The notes: generated by a model not told the origin, from the letters alone. 32,858 bases of DNA from Clostridia bacterium (GCA_022793905.1 JAAWDU010000018.1:1-32858), one strand, 5' to 3'; positions 10,837 through 23,026 are shown, counted from the stretch's first letter. Numbers and translations: made by a program.

Positions 10837-11903
10837 TTTTCATTACCTCTTCAAAACTTTCAATATATTTTTTGCAAACTAATTCCCAAGTTAATTCTTT
10901 TCTAATAATTTCTTGTTTTTCATTTAAAACTTTCTTCGTTTTTTCTAGCAATTTTTCTTCATCTTTTGGTTCAACATAATAAATGCCATTTTCATCATTT
11001 CTATCAAAAGCTGTTGTAATAACTGGAATATTTTGATTATATGAAGCTAAAAAACTTCCATTTCTTGATTTTACTCCATCAGTAAATGGTAAAATAGCAA
11101 CATCACTAATACTTATCATATCTGAAACATCCTTTTCCTCTAAAAACCCAGTTATTATAACTCTTTCTTCAATATTTAAGTCTTTTATTAATTTTAGTAA
11201 ACTCATATGGTATTCATTATTTTTATCTAACTCATTTATAAATAAAAGTTTCACGTCATCCAATTTACTTATTATTCTTAATAATTGCTCTATTCCCTTT
11301 GAAGGCAAAGCAAATCCAAAAAATGAAATTACTTTTGAATTATTTAACTTATATTTTTCTTTTAGAACTTCCCTTTCTTCTTTCGTTATCTTGCTTCTAG
11401 GAATATTTGAACTTATTTCAATATACCTAACATCTGCTTTTTTGAAATCTTTTTTTATTCTTCCTATAAACTCTTCTTCCGCAACTATTATTTTATCTAA
11501 ATTTTTAAAATTTAGATAATTTCTTATCTTTCTTTTTAGTGTGAAACATTCATATTCATGTATTGTTGCACTTATCTTGCAGTTGATTTCTTTTTTTATC
11601 TTATTTGGTAAAATATTCATAGCAAAATTATTTTTATATTCATCACTTGGATACTGAATATTTACTATATTTGGCTCAATCTCTTTTAATCTTTTGATTA
11701 TTTTCTTTACTCCGTGACTTGTCCCATTCTTCTATTTCATTATATACATGCATATATTTATCATCTAATTTTTCAGCCTTTTTACTTGTTATAACATGTA
11801 CATCTATATTATTTTTAGAAAGTTCTTCTGCAAGTTTATATGTATAATCTCCAACACCACATTTCATTTTTGGAAAAGCTCCAACTATAAAACAAATTCT
11901 CAT
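10811..11903 (-). CDS. GT4-like glycosyltransferase, one CGG +1 site
   Basis: A 363-residue GT-B glycosyltransferase. The N-terminus has FIVGAFPKMKCGVGDYTY, typical of the first Rossmann strand and acceptor loop; the C-terminal half has SFFGFALPSKGIEQLL and a VAILPF/SRNGSF donor-binding region near residues 270-290. A CGG codon at 11712-11714 (codon 64) requires a +1 shift giving DKSGVKKII; as written the protein would stop at 75 residues. The start overlaps the previous gene's stop by 4 bp (ATGA). Its end overlaps the flippase gene. The sugar transferred cannot be read from sequence. Confidence 0.8.
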
Positions 11904-13040
11904 GTTTTACTCCTTTTAATTACGGTTATCGTTTCCTCTGCACACTTGTTCCAATCAAATTTTTCTACTTGTTTTAAACCATTTTTAATTATTTCTTGTT
12001 TTTTTTCTTTATCTAAACATATAGTTTCCATTATCGTTCTAGCAAGTTCTTTTTCATCTAACACATTATCAAAATAAAATGCTACATCCCCACCAACTTC
12101 TGGAAGCGAAGATACATTTGAAGTAACAACAAGTGCACCATTTGCCATTGCTTCTAAAACTGGAAGTCCGAAACCTTCGTACAGAGATGGATAAACAAAA
12201 CATTTTGCATTTTCAAATAAAAACTTTTTCTCTTTCTTTTCAATATATCCGTGGCATTATAATATCATTTTTATACTTTGATGTTTCATATAATTTTAGA
12301 GCCTCATCATATTTCCAGCCCAATCCGCCTGCCAGAATTAATTTTAAGTTTGATTTTTCAGTACTTTTTATATAATCAAAAGCCTTAATTAAAGTTTCAA
12401 CATTTTTTCTAGGTTCAATAGTGCTTATGAAAAAAATATATGGATTTTCATCTTCTATTTTGAACTTTTTTCTTATATTTTTTGCTTCATCTTCATTTAT
12501 ATTTGCTGACATATCTATATTAGAACCATTATAAACTACTTTTATCTTTTCTTCATTTATTTTAAATAATTCCATTATATCATTTTTAGTTGCTTCTGAT
12601 ATTGCAACAAATTTGTCTGCATTTTTTATGCTTTTCCCCAAAAATAACTTTTGAATTAATGTATTTTTAAGTGAGCCTACAGTCTTTAGCTTTTTTATTG
12701 CTAAATCATGTATTGTAAGTACAAATTTGATATTTTTTGTATATTTATTTCTTTTAGGAAGCATATGTTGTGTTCCCCAAAAGACATCAATTTGGTCTTC
12801 CTTTAAAATTTTTGGCAATTTAAAATATAGCCAAAATGTACCAGGCATACGTGTTTCTTGCTTTTTTATAATAATATTATCTTTTAAATTTGCATTTATC
12901 TCAATATCTTTATTTGAATAAAGAATATATCTATCTTTTTTCTCTTCTTTAGAATTTATTCTTTTGATAATTTCTTCAATATATATTGCAATACCTGCTT
13001 TATTTCCATGTACACCACGTGCATCAATGCCTATATTCAT
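11900..13040 (-). CDS. GT4 glycosyltransferase, one CGG +1 site
   Basis: A 379-residue GT-B enzyme like the mannosyltransferases of O-antigen loci. Features in order: IDARGVHGNKAGIAIY at the start, LTIHDLA (about 110), FISTIEPRKNVETLI (about 203-217), then [29 protein letters not shown] and SSLPEVGGD, the donor-binding E-x7-E region. A CGG at 12249-12251 must be shifted to give PGYIEK, where the Gly is a family hallmark. Another CGG trinucleotide in EGFGLP (TTC GGA, near 12169) is out of frame and harmless. It follows the polymerase gene by 10 bp and overlaps the next gene by 4 bp. Confidence 0.85.
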
Positions 13041-13050
13041 AGCTTCCCTC

Positions 13051-14531
13051 CTATTTTTCTAAAGTAGCATATTTATATCCAAATACTATTAACATCCAAT
13101 AATATGTGAAAATCAAATCTGGTACTCCGTACAAAAAATGCAATTGTAGCTCCTAATATTGCTATCATAAACATCACACTCATTGTTTCTTCCTTTTTTC
13201 TGAGTTTAAATAATGCTCTTAAAGTTACAAATAAGATATATAAAAGTGAAAGAATTCCGCACGATTCCCATATTCAAAAGCACATTTGTAAACATACTAA
13301 ATGTTCTATATGAGCCAATCCCAATACCTACTATTGGAGAATGTTTAAATAATTTCATTCCAACTTCTTCGCCCTTCATTCTTTCTTGCCCAGAACCAGA
13401 CCCAAGTTTATCTATTGTCATTTGTTTTACCATTTTTACCATGTTTTGGAAAGCTGAATTATATTCATCTTCCTTATCTTTGTCTTTATCTTCTTCTTTT
13501 ACTTCTATTTTTATAGGCTGGATTGTTCCAAGTCTATACCCAATTTTAAGTGAACCAATGCATACACACGCTGCAAATCCTATAGAACAAACCGTCACAA
13601 GTAACATTTTTAAGAAATTTCTTTTTCTATTATCAAGTTCTCCTTTTTTTATGAATCCAAATAGTATATATAAACCAAACATGCCATATATTGCAACAAT
13701 TCCAACATATGTTGTAGTTGAAGTTGTAAGAATTGCGCATGCTGTTGTTAGAACTAAAATTATAAAAGTTATTATATATTTTTTTTCTTTCATTTTTTCT
13801 TTTAATTTCAAATATGTTCCTAGTACAAATGGTATAAAGCATACCAAATTAATTGCAAACATAGATGGCTCTAGCGCTATTGATGTTATTCTTTTTACAT
13901 TGTTGTCTATTTGGTTATACCATTGCATAGCATAAACATTATTATTGAATAAAAATTCTGGGTATGGCACTCCAAAATAGTATGTTATAAATTGAAGCAA
14001 TCCCCACACTACTGCAAACATAGTACTAAAACTAAATACCTTAAGTAATTCTTTTACTTCCTCTTTTGTTTTTATTGTAAATGATAATACTAACATATTT
14101 ACAAATATGAAAATCATTATAATTGGCATTGTTATATTAGCTTTGCCAAATTTTAATACTGATAATTCTCCATCTGCATTTGTGTATTCGACATTAATCC
14201 CAGATATTAAAAGGAAAATCTCTCCTAAAATAATTGCTATAGTAAATATCAAGAAAGCAGTCGCCAGTTTATTTTCTTTAAATTTATTTATAATCCATCC
14301 TTTAGTTATTTTGGGTTTAGACTTTATAAAATTTATAAACACTCTTAAAAGCCAAATTGCACCTGTAAATTCAAAAGTTTGTACTGGTGTCGTCGTAACT
14401 GTTATATTTAAAAGATTTGCCGCTGTAAATGTTGATAAAAACACCATCATATATAATAATAATTTTTCATTTTTAAAAAAAGCATATATGGATACTATTA
14501 TTGTAACAGCTCCAAGTAATGTTATTTCCAT
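13051..14531 (-). CDS. Wzy-like O-antigen polymerase/ligase family membrane protein, two CGG +1 sites
   Basis: A 492-residue integral membrane protein with about eleven helices and a charged extracytoplasmic loop (acidic-lysine run near residues 335-355) followed by SGSGQERM and a PIVGIGIGSYR segment, the pattern of Wzy/WaaL proteins. It probably polymerises the exported repeat units. Start chosen at the ATG at 14531 (MEITLLGAV), preceded by AAGGAGAAG; an upstream in-frame ATG at 14576 lies inside the previous gene's end. CGG codons at 13257-13259 and 13127-13129 need +1 shifts, giving GIVGILSLLY and FFVGVPDLIF and a natural TAG end at 13051. Read literally, the last two helices would be lost. 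Confidence 0.82.
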
Positions 14532-14553
14532 TAGTATATCTTCTCCTTCTTTT

Positions 14554-15634
14554 CTATTGTTTTTTATAAATTTCAAAATAGTTTTTTATTTCTTCACTAG
14601 TTTTTTTCCAATCAAAATTTTTAGCCCAATCTATTCTTTTTTGTTTTTCCCCTTCTTCTTCTTCTCTTTCTAATTCTTTTTCTATGGCCTCAGCCATTTC
14701 ATCTACATTTTTTGGGTCAAAATATGGTATTTTATCTCCTCCAACTTCTGGAAGTGAAGAACTATTAGATGAAACAACCTTTGTGCCACACGCCATTGCT
14801 TCAATCACAGGAAGACCAAATCCTTCGTATAATGAAGGAAAAATAAATAAATCCACTAAATTATATAAATCTACTAATTCGCTTTCTGTAACTATGCCTG
14901 TATGAACTACGTTTTCTTTTATTTTCAATTCTTTTTCTTTATCTTCCAAAACACTATATTTTTCAAATGCTTTTCCGAACTAAAAGCAAAGTATATTCTT
15001 TATTCTTTTTTAATCTACTAAAAGCAATAAGCAATCTCTCTAAATTTTTATGTTCTTTTAAATTTCCTACAAACATTAGTAATTTCTTATTTTTTGGAAT
15101 ATTAAATTTTTCATATAAATAACTTATTTCTTCTTTTTCTTTTGGCACAATTTTTTCTTTTGCCCCAAGATACACAGGCTTTATTTTATTTTCATCAACT
15201 TTAAAATACTTTAGTAAATCTTTTTTTGTGTATTCTGCATCTGTTAAAATAATTTTTGCCTTTTTGCATGCAATTTTCATCATAACTTTTGCATAAAACC
15301 TTGCAAAAGGACTAATAAACTCGCCATACACAATATGTGTAAGGTCATGAATTGTAACTATCATATCTCCTTTGTAAAAAATTGGCACATTATAATGTGG
15401 TACATGAAGTATATCTGGTTTTTCCCTTTTTAGCTCTTTATATGGAAATTTTAGTTGTTCTTTTATTCCATATATTGGACTATCAAATTCAATTATTTTT
15501 TCTATCTCTTTTATACCTTCTAGTTCTTCTTTTTTTCCAATTGCTATATCGTATAAGCCATTTTTCATAAGATTTTGTATATAAGTTCCTATTCCAGACA
15601 TATTATACATTCTAGCATCTACTGCTACTTTCAT
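14554..15634 (-). CDS. GT4 glycosyltransferase, one CGG +1 site
   Basis: A 359-residue GT-B enzyme of the mannosyltransferase-like type. Visible motifs: [14 protein letters not shown] (residues 4-17), TIHDLTH (about 93), [24 protein letters not shown] (about 188-202), [20 protein letters not shown]-like [18 protein letters not shown], and SSLPEVGG. The CGG codon at 14975-14977 has to shift to give LVGKAF; the glycine in this strand-end LVGK motif is typical of the family. Without the shift the donor-binding domain is lost. It sits between rmd (24 bp) and the polymerase (22 bp). Confidence 0.85.
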
Positions 15635-15658
15635 CTTTTTTAATCAACTACCTTTTCT

Positions 15659-16580
15659 TTAACTTTTCTTGTAATACTCATACATTTCTTTTATAGTATC
15701 TTTTATATCTGTTTTGCAAAAATAGTCTTTTATTTTTGAATTATCTGCACAAATATATGGTGTATCAACTGGTCTTACCTTGCTTTCATCAACAACTATT
15801 TCAATTTTTTGACTTGATAAAGACACGATATATTCTAATAATTCTTTCATTTGGTATGATTTCCCAGAGCCAACATTATATACTAAATCTTTTGTATCTT
15901 CTTCAAGTAATTTTCTATAAACTTTTACAACATCTCTAACATCAGATAAATCTCTATATGCTGATAAGTTTCCTACATAGATTTTTCCGAGGTTTACCTA
16001 ATTTTTCTATTTCCGCTACTTGCTTGCAAAAACTAGGAATAGCAAAAGTATCTAATTGACCTACTCCTGTATGATTAAAGCTTCTTGTGCAAACAACATT
16101 TATCCCATAACGTTTAGCATACATTTTTGCAATATTTTCTCCTGCTATTTTAGATATACCATATGGATTATTTGCATCTACCATATCTTCTTCTTTAAGA
16201 GACTCATCTTTTGCAATATATTCTTCACTTGAACCAATAAAAAGTATCTTCGCACTAGGTAAAACTTTTCTTACTGCTTCTAATATATTTAAAGAACCAA
16301 TTATATTTACTTCCATAGTCTTTCCGAGGAATATTCCAAGATAAACCGAACAGAACTTATTGCAGCCAAATTTACTATATAATCTGGCATACACTCTTTT
16401 AAAACCTCTTCTACTCTATTATAGTCTAAAATATCCATATCATAGTAAATTTGTTCTTTTTCAAATTTATCTTTTTTATTTATATCACATGCAATTACAC
16501 TATAACCATTTTCCCTAAATTCCTTTATTAAATAGCTTCCGAACAAATCCACCTGCACCTGTTATAAGTACTTTTTTCAT
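15659..16580 (-). CDS. rmd: NAD(P)-dependent epimerase/reductase, GDP-6-deoxy-D-mannose reductase-like; four CGG +1 sites
   Basis: An extended SDR protein of 305 residues after correction. It probably reduces the Gmd product to GDP-D-rhamnose. Motifs: TGAGGFVGSYL (residues 7-17, the nucleotide-binding GxxGxxG), NLAAISSVG, GSSEEY (catalytic Ser region), NPYGISKIAGE (YxxxK), RSFNHTGVGQ, VGNLSAYRDLSDVRDVV and RPVDTPY; the NHTG-GQ and NL-x2-RD-x-DVRD patterns are those of Rmd proteins. CGG codons lie at 16539-16541, 16346-16348, 16324-16326 and 15987-15989. The first is the third Gly of GxxGxxG; unshifted, translation would end about 20 residues in. Start is the ATG at 16580. It directly follows gmd, 9 bp away, which supports the assignment. 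Confidence 0.85.
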
Positions 16581-16589
16581 GTTTCACCT

Positions 16590-17601
<1,012 letters not shown>

Positions 17602-17602
<1 letters not shown>

Positions 17603-18702
17603 TACACTTCCTCCATATGTTCCTTATATTTTTCATTTACAAAATCTATAATCTGTTTTCTATAATTTTCTTCTGAGAATTTCTCTCCATGAGCTCTTAT
17701 TTCTTCTTTATTAAATTTTAAAGTTTCAAATTCTTTTATTGCTTCAATTAGACTATCTACTGTTTGTTCTTTAAAAAATAGGCCTGTCTTTTTATCTATA
17801 ACAGTATCAAGTAAACCACCTCTTCCAAATGCTATTACTGGCTTTCCACAGCATTCAGCTTCCACTGGAACTATTCCAAAATCCTCTTCTCCCGGAAAAA
17901 TAAGTGCCCTGCATTTAGACAAATGCTCTTTTACTACTTCGTCTGGTTGTCTTCCCATGAATTTAACATACTCTTTATCTGCTAACTTCTCTAAGTTTTC
18001 TCTTTCTGGACCATCTCCTATTACAATTAACTTTTTATGAAGTTTACTACATGCTTCTACTGCTAAATCATACCTTTTATATTTTACTAATCTTGATACT
18101 ACAAAATAGTAATCTTCTTCCTCTTTTGAAGGTAAAAAAGTTTCAGTTCTAACAGGAGGGAAGATTACTTTTGAATCTCGTCTATAATGTTTTTTTATTC
18201 TTTTCTTAACTTCTGTAGATATTGCAATAAACTCATCTACTCTTTGAGAAGCTTGATAATCCCAAAGTCTCATATAGTTCATAAAATATCTGATAAGCTT
18301 TGTTTTTAAATTAGACATCCCTTCTGTATATTCATCTCTCATTTCCCATGCATAACGCATTGGAGTATAGCAATAACAAATATTCAGTGTATGTGGACCT
18401 GTAATCACTCCTTTTGCACAACATGAGCTACTTGTAATTACAACATCATACTCATTCAAATTAAATTCTTCAAATGCTTTTGGCATAAAAGGAAGGTATT
18501 TTTTATGATTATATTTTTTTCCTTTTTTCTTCTGAAGTGAAGATGTTATTATATTCATTTCCTTAAATATAGGATCCATATTCTCTGGGTCATAAAATGC
18601 TGTATATATAGGTGCCTCTGGAAAGCATTTATGCAAGTTGATTATGCATTGCTCTGCTCCTCCCATATTTGTAAGCCAATCATGTACAATTGCAATTTTC
18701 AT
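17602..18702 (-). CDS. GT4 glycosyltransferase, WbaZ-like
   Basis: An intact 366-residue GT-B enzyme related to WbaZ mannosyltransferases. It begins [14 protein letters not shown] (residues 7-20), continues with [15 protein letters not shown] and [11 protein letters not shown] (about 128-138), [19 protein letters not shown] (about 207) and ends with [20 protein letters not shown], the donor-binding E-x7-E loop. These N-terminal features are typical of enzymes that add mannose to a lipid-linked acceptor. No in-frame CGG occurs; the CGG in its FPGEED region is split over CCG GGA and is out of frame. It is the second gene of the operon, 17 bp after manC. Confidence 0.88.
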
Positions 18703-18719
18703 TAGCTTTTCAGTCCTCT

Positions 18720-19751
18720 CTATTTTTTTCTAAGTTCATGTACTTTATTTATGCTTTCTTTATTTCCTATAACCAATACATTATCTGTGTCTATACAGAA
18801 TATATCCTTTGCATCAAGTAATATTACTTTTTTGTCTCCTGCATATACTACATTATTTTTTGAATTGTATGCTACAATATTTCCATTAAATACATTATTT
18901 TCTTCATCTTTTGGAATATATCTTTCTAATGAATTCCAGGTTCCAATATCATCCCATCCAAAATTACCTTTGATTACATATATATTTTTTGATTTTTCCA
19001 TAACTGCATAATCTATTGAAATTGATTCACACTCTGGATATAGTTCATTTATTTTGCTTTCATAATCGGTACTTTCTAGCTTTGGTAATTTTTCAAGTAC
19101 ATTATACCCAGAATAATTTGTTTTTAATTCTTTTAGCATATTATTTATATCAAATATAAACATTCCTGCATTCCAAAGATATCCACCGTCTGCTAGATAT
19201 TCTTTTGCTTTTTCTAAATTAGGTTTTTCTACAAATTTTTCTACTTTAATTACTTTATCATTTGTGTTTTCGAATTTTATATATCCATATCCTGTTTCTG
19301 GTCTGTCTGGCATTATCCCTATTGTTACAATTGCTTCATTGTTTTGATTTTCAACATAATCATTTGCTTTTTCTAAAATACCGCAAAATTCGTCAGTATT
19401 TTTTATAGCATGATCTGATGGTAATACTGCAACTGTTGCATTTTCATATATTTGTTTTATATAAAGACATGCAAGTAAAATGCATGGTGCTGTGTTTCTT
19501 CCTTCTGGCTCTATTATTATATTCTTTTCTGGTATGTCTTTTAAGTTATTTGTTACTTGCTTTTTATATCTCTTACCTGTTACAACAAATATTCTTTCTT
19601 TTGGCATTATCTTTTGTAATCTTTTATATGTAAGTTCTATCATTGTTTCATCTGAATCTATTAAGTTTAAAAATTGTTTTGGCACATCTTCTGTAGATTT
19701 TGGCCAAAATCTAGTTCCCTTTCCACCTGCCATAATTAAAGCACAAAACAT
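18720..19751 (-). CDS. manC: Mannose-1-phosphate guanylyltransferase
   Basis: Makes GDP-mannose from GTP and mannose-1-phosphate. The 343-residue protein carries the nucleotidyltransferase signature MAGGKGTRFWPKS (residues 7-19), PKQFL, LPSDHAI (about 110), GYGYIKFE, FVEKPNLEKA and NAGMFIF. It lacks the C-terminal isomerase cupin of bifunctional ManC/AlgA, which fits with a separate manA in the same operon. The start at 19751 (MFCALIMAGG) is preceded by GGAGG at a spacing of seven bases; the longer frame upstream runs through the promoter and is not coding. First gene of the polysaccharide operon. Confidence 0.92.
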   Translation of the reverse strand: MFCALIMAGGKGTRFWPKSTEDVPKQFLNLIDSDETMIELTYKRLQKIMPKERIFVVTGKRYKKQVTNNLKDIPEKNIIIEPEGRNTAPCILLACLYIKQIYENATVAVLPSDHAIKNTDEFCGILEKANDYVENQNNEAIVTIGIMPDRPETGYGYIKFENTNDKVIKVEKFVEKPNLEKAKEYLADGGYLWNAGMFIFDINNMLKELKTNYSGYNVLEKLPKLESTDYESKINELYPECESISIDYAVMEKSKNIYVIKGNFGWDDIGTWNSLERYIPKDEENNVFNGNIVAYNSKNNVVYAGDKKVILLDAKDIFCIDTDNVLVIGNKESINKVHELRKK

Positions 19752-19785
19752 ATATATTCCTCCGTTTTTTACAAAATATATCCCT

Positions 19786-19814
19786 ATTATATATAATCTT
19801 TTTAAAAATATCAA
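19786..19814 (-). promoter_or_regulatory. Sigma-A promoter of the polysaccharide operon
   Basis: The minus strand has TTGATA (19814-19809), a 17-bp spacer and TATAAT (19791-19786), placed 35 bp before the manC start. No other promoter of this quality was seen before manA, so it may drive all 15 genes. Confidence 0.8.
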
Positions 19815-19880
19815 GTAAATTAATGATAATTCATAATATATTTACATTTTTTCTTTGTTCCATAAAGTTATGTTTACAAA

Positions 19881-19910
19881 CAAAATAGAACACTCCAAAA
19901 AAGAGTGCCC
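19881..19910 (-). terminator. Probable intrinsic terminator after the bactofilin-like gene
   Basis: The minus strand forms an 8-bp stem GGGCACTC/GAGTGTTC (two G-U pairs) around a 7-base loop, followed by TATTTTG. It lies 16 bp after the stop of the gene at 19926 and upstream of the manC promoter, separating the two units. Confidence 0.6.
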
Positions 19911-19925
19911 CACTTCATTTATATC

Positions 19926-21149
19926 TTATATCTGTTTTTTTCTTTTATCAAATTGATATAACATTACTATTCCTGTTCCACAAAGTAGAACTAAGCCTGA
20001 AATCCATCCTCCTATAAATGGAATTTCTCTTAATACCCAAATAATTAATGAAACTGGTATTAATAATAATCCTTTCTTTAGTTTGTCATCTCCCATTTTT
20101 AGTTTATTTGCAATATACTCATTTGCAACTAAGCTTACAATAAATGCATTAATCATTAAAACAGTAAAGTATACTAATAGTAAAGTTAATGATGCTCCTG
20201 CTGTAACTCCTAACATAAGTAGAATCAATGATATTACTGGTATTACAACTACAAACGCTAAGCCAAATGCTAGTGACAATGCACCTTTTGAAGATACATA
20301 ATCTTTTGCTTTTTCTACAAATTTTGGCGCTAAGAATAATAGTACTAAATACATTATAACATCAAATATAACTGTTCCAATTGCACTTATAACAGATTCC
20401 CAAATTATATCTGCTATATCCTTTTCCTTTTCTTTGTAATGTGTATATTTCACTTCTCCTGTTATACTTGCTTTTTCTTCTATTCCTTCAAGTTTATTAC
20501 TTGCTTGATATTCTAAATTTCCATATATTGTTAGAGGTGTTTCTGTTTCAGGTACTGTAATGCTTTTAGCTATCAAATTTACATCTCTTCCTATCATTCC
20601 TGATAAACTTATATTTTCTGATACTGCATTTACATTTCTATAAAACATTGTTTTTTCGTCTATTTTTAAATCTTGAGTAGCTGAATACATATCTACTATA
20701 ATACCACTAATTGTAGCATTTCCTGCTGCTAAAAACAATTGTCCTCCAATATATGCATCTTCTGTCATTGTAAATTCTTGTGCAAATACAAATACACTTC
20801 CGTTAACTTGCCCAGAAAATTTTATATTTTTACCAACTATAAATAAGTTTCCATTTATTAATTCATTCATTTCATATATGCTTTCTTGACTTGCAATATA
20901 TCTATCTCCTTGATGTATTGATTCTGGATCTATCGTATCATGATTGTGTCCATCATCATCAGTTCCTTCCCCATCATCTGTTGGCACTGTTTCTTCTCCA
21001 CTTACTTCACTAGAGTTAGAATTTGTCTCATCTGGATTTTCTACTGTTCTTGCATTATCTCCTGGTTCTGTAGCATATACAGACATACTAAATGTTACAA
21101 TAATAGTAACTATAATTAGCATTACTCCTAATATTCTTGTCTTTTTCAT
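19926..21149 (-). CDS. Exported membrane protein with bactofilin-like beta repeats and a C-terminal membrane domain
   Basis: A 407-residue protein with a signal peptide (residues 1-27, ending VYA), an acidic low-complexity linker to about residue 75, a repetitive strand-rich region (about 85-220: GNLFIVGKNIKF, GQVNGSVFVFAQ, GQLFLAAGNATI, GRDVNLIAKSI) like the polymer-forming repeats of bactofilins, and four to five helices from residue 245 to the end. The repeats would sit outside the membrane. Function is unknown; a cell-envelope scaffold or sensor is a guess. RBS GGAGGG precedes the ATG. It lies 22 bp after purD, so it is probably co-transcribed. No in-frame CGG. Confidence 0.75.
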   Translation of the reverse strand: MKKTRILGVMLIIVTIIVTFSMSVYATEPGDNARTVENPDETNSNSSEVSGEETVPTDDGEGTDDDGHNHDTIDPESIHQGDRYIASQESIYEMNELINGNLFIVGKNIKFSGQVNGSVFVFAQEFTMTEDAYIGGQLFLAAGNATISGIIVDMYSATQDLKIDEKTMFYRNVNAVSENISLSGMIGRDVNLIAKSITVPETETPLTIYGNLEYQASNKLEGIEEKASITGEVKYTHYKEKEKDIADIIWESVISAIGTVIFDVIMYLVLLFLAPKFVEKAKDYVSSKGALSLAFGLAFVVVIPVISLILLMLGVTAGASLTLLLVYFTVLMINAFIVSLVANEYIANKLKMGDDKLKKGLLLIPVSLIIWVLREIPFIGGWISGLVLLCGTGIVMLYQFDKRKKQI

Positions 21150-21171
21150 TTTACCCTCCTAATTTTTTATT

Positions 21172-22474
21172 TTAGTGAGCATAAATGCTCCCTATATCTT
21201 TTCTGTAATGCAAAACTTCATCTGCATTACCTTGTAGTGCTTTATATACCTTTTCTTTTGCCTTTTCCATGCTTTCACCTTTTGCAACTACTGCAAAAAG
21301 TCTTGAATTTCCAACACTTTCATATTTATTTTCTTCAATATGTTTTGTGCTAGAAAAGTATATTTTAACATCCTGTTTTTCTATTTCTTGTTTGTTTAAA
21401 GTAAATTTAATTGGTTCTTTTGAAGAAGATACTGCATAATTTGGTGTAACTACATAAACTGTGAATGTATTTATTTTTTTAAACTTACAATTGTCTTTAC
21501 TTAAAGTCTGATTTTGTATATTTTCAAATAGCTCTTTAAAAGGTGTTTCTATTGCATTTAGTATATTTAATGACTCTGGATCTCCAAATCTTGCATTAAA
21601 TTCTATAAATTTAATCCCTTCTTCGCATTTGAAAAATCCTCCGTAGATTACTCCATTAAATTCTAAACTATCTTTATTTACATATTCTATTGTCTTTCTC
21701 ATAAGGTCTTCACAGATTTTTATATCTTCTTCTTTTAAAAATGGTAAAAGTCCATTCTCAAACCCTAAACATCCCATTCCACCTGTTCCTGGTCCTTTAT
21801 CTTCATCAAATCTATATGGATAATCAAATGTAGTTGGTGTTATAACTATATTTTTTCCATCTGTTAATCCTGTTACAGTAAATTCTCTTCCGTAATGCTT
21901 TATCTTGAATTATGACATTTCCTGCTTTTTCAAGGCATTCTTTTGCATACTCAAACCCTTCTTCTTTTCCTTTAAAATGAATTCCTCCAACTTTTACTCC
22001 TTTTCCTCCAGTAAGTCCCTCTGGTTTGACTACAAAATCATCTCCATTATAAGTCTCTATAACATTTTTCAATTCATTTACATCTTTTATATTATAATTT
22101 TTTATTATCATTTCTGGTGCTATTTTTTCTACAATGTCTAAGGCATAGCCTTTGCTCCATTCAATTTTTGCTCCTTTTGAAGTTGGTCCAAACGTTTTTA
22201 GTCCTAGTTCTCTTGCAAGGTCTATCAATCCTTCCATAAGTAGATTATCACTACTAATTACACAATTACCTATTTTTTCATTTTCTATAAATTCTTTAAC
22301 AAGCTTTTTATCAAATGGATCTCCTATCAAATATTTTCCATTAGATTTTTTGCAAAATTCTGCAATAGATGGATTTTCATATGGCATTATAGAGTATAAA
22401 TTATAGTCTTTTGACACATATTCTGCAATAACAGCTTCACGTCCACCATTTCCTAGTAACAAGCATTTTTCCAT
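21172..22474 (-). CDS. purD: Phosphoribosylamine-glycine ligase, divergent type; one CGG +1 site
   Basis: ATP-grasp enzyme of the second purine synthesis step. The corrected 433-residue protein shows LGNGGREAVIAEY (residues 6-18), SDNLLMEGL, KTFGPTSKGAKIEWSK, KPEGLTGGKGVKVG (about 153-166), DKGPGTGGMG (about 248) and EFNARFGDPESL (about 295). It is divergent from the common bacterial form: the usual GGREHA is GGREAV and the ATP loop is KPEGLTGGKG. The CGG at 21890-21892 must shift to give KALGREFTVTGLTDG; otherwise it ends after about 216 residues. Start at 22474 (MEKCLL) has GAAGGAG upstream. It starts 4 bp after the preceding small membrane protein gene ends. Confidence 0.85.
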
Positions 22475-22478
22475 TTTT

Positions 22479-22986
22479 TTACTCCTTCTTTTTAACAATT
22501 TCACCTATATCGGTTAAGTTTTTATAATTTTTAATTGTTTTTCTTCTCATAATAATTATTTTAATAGCATAATATAAAAAATATACAAAGGCAAAAGAGA
22601 ATAAAATATTTCCAAAAGTATTATAATAAATTGAATAAAAATAAATTAGATAAACTGTAAATATGGAAACTCCCATAATCTCAATTCCATGTAACCAGAG
22701 TTCTGATTTATCTTTATTGTATGCAAGCTCGAAAAAAATAATAGTTATAGCTAAAAGTATAAAAGAAAAAACTTTTAAATCCATAAGATAATTTTCTGTT
22801 GGAATATTAGCCATTCCAAGATTCAAAGCTCCTAAATAAACAAAAATTATCACAGCAAATATAATATTTTGAAAAAGCTGTGAACCAATTTTCTCCTTAA
22901 TCTCCTTAGGAATTTTATTCTTCTCTTCAATAACTCTGCCGAAGTTTTTCAATATTATCCTTAGTTTTCACCTCATCGCTCATCAT
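22479..22986 (-). CDS. Small membrane protein of unknown function, one CGG +1 site
   Basis: I do not recognise the family. The corrected product has 168 residues: a polar N-terminus (MMSDEVKTKDNIEKLGRVIEE), four hydrophobic segments between about residues 40 and 140, and a basic tail (MRRKTIKNYKN) ending in KKKE. The CGG at 22939-22941 is codon 16; without a shift only 19 residues (ending LRQSY) would be made. The start at 22986 or the adjacent ATG at 22983 is set by GAGG five to eight bases upstream. It forms an operon with purD and the bactofilin-like gene, with no evident functional link. Confidence 0.7.
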
Positions 22987-23026
22987 AAGTACCTCTTTCT
23001 TATTTTCAAAAGATTGTTTCTAAAAC

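Noticed and set aside
17889-17892. CCGG in the WbaZ-like gene
   Set aside because: It reads CCG GGA (Pro-Gly) in frame; no CGG codon is met and the gene is intact.
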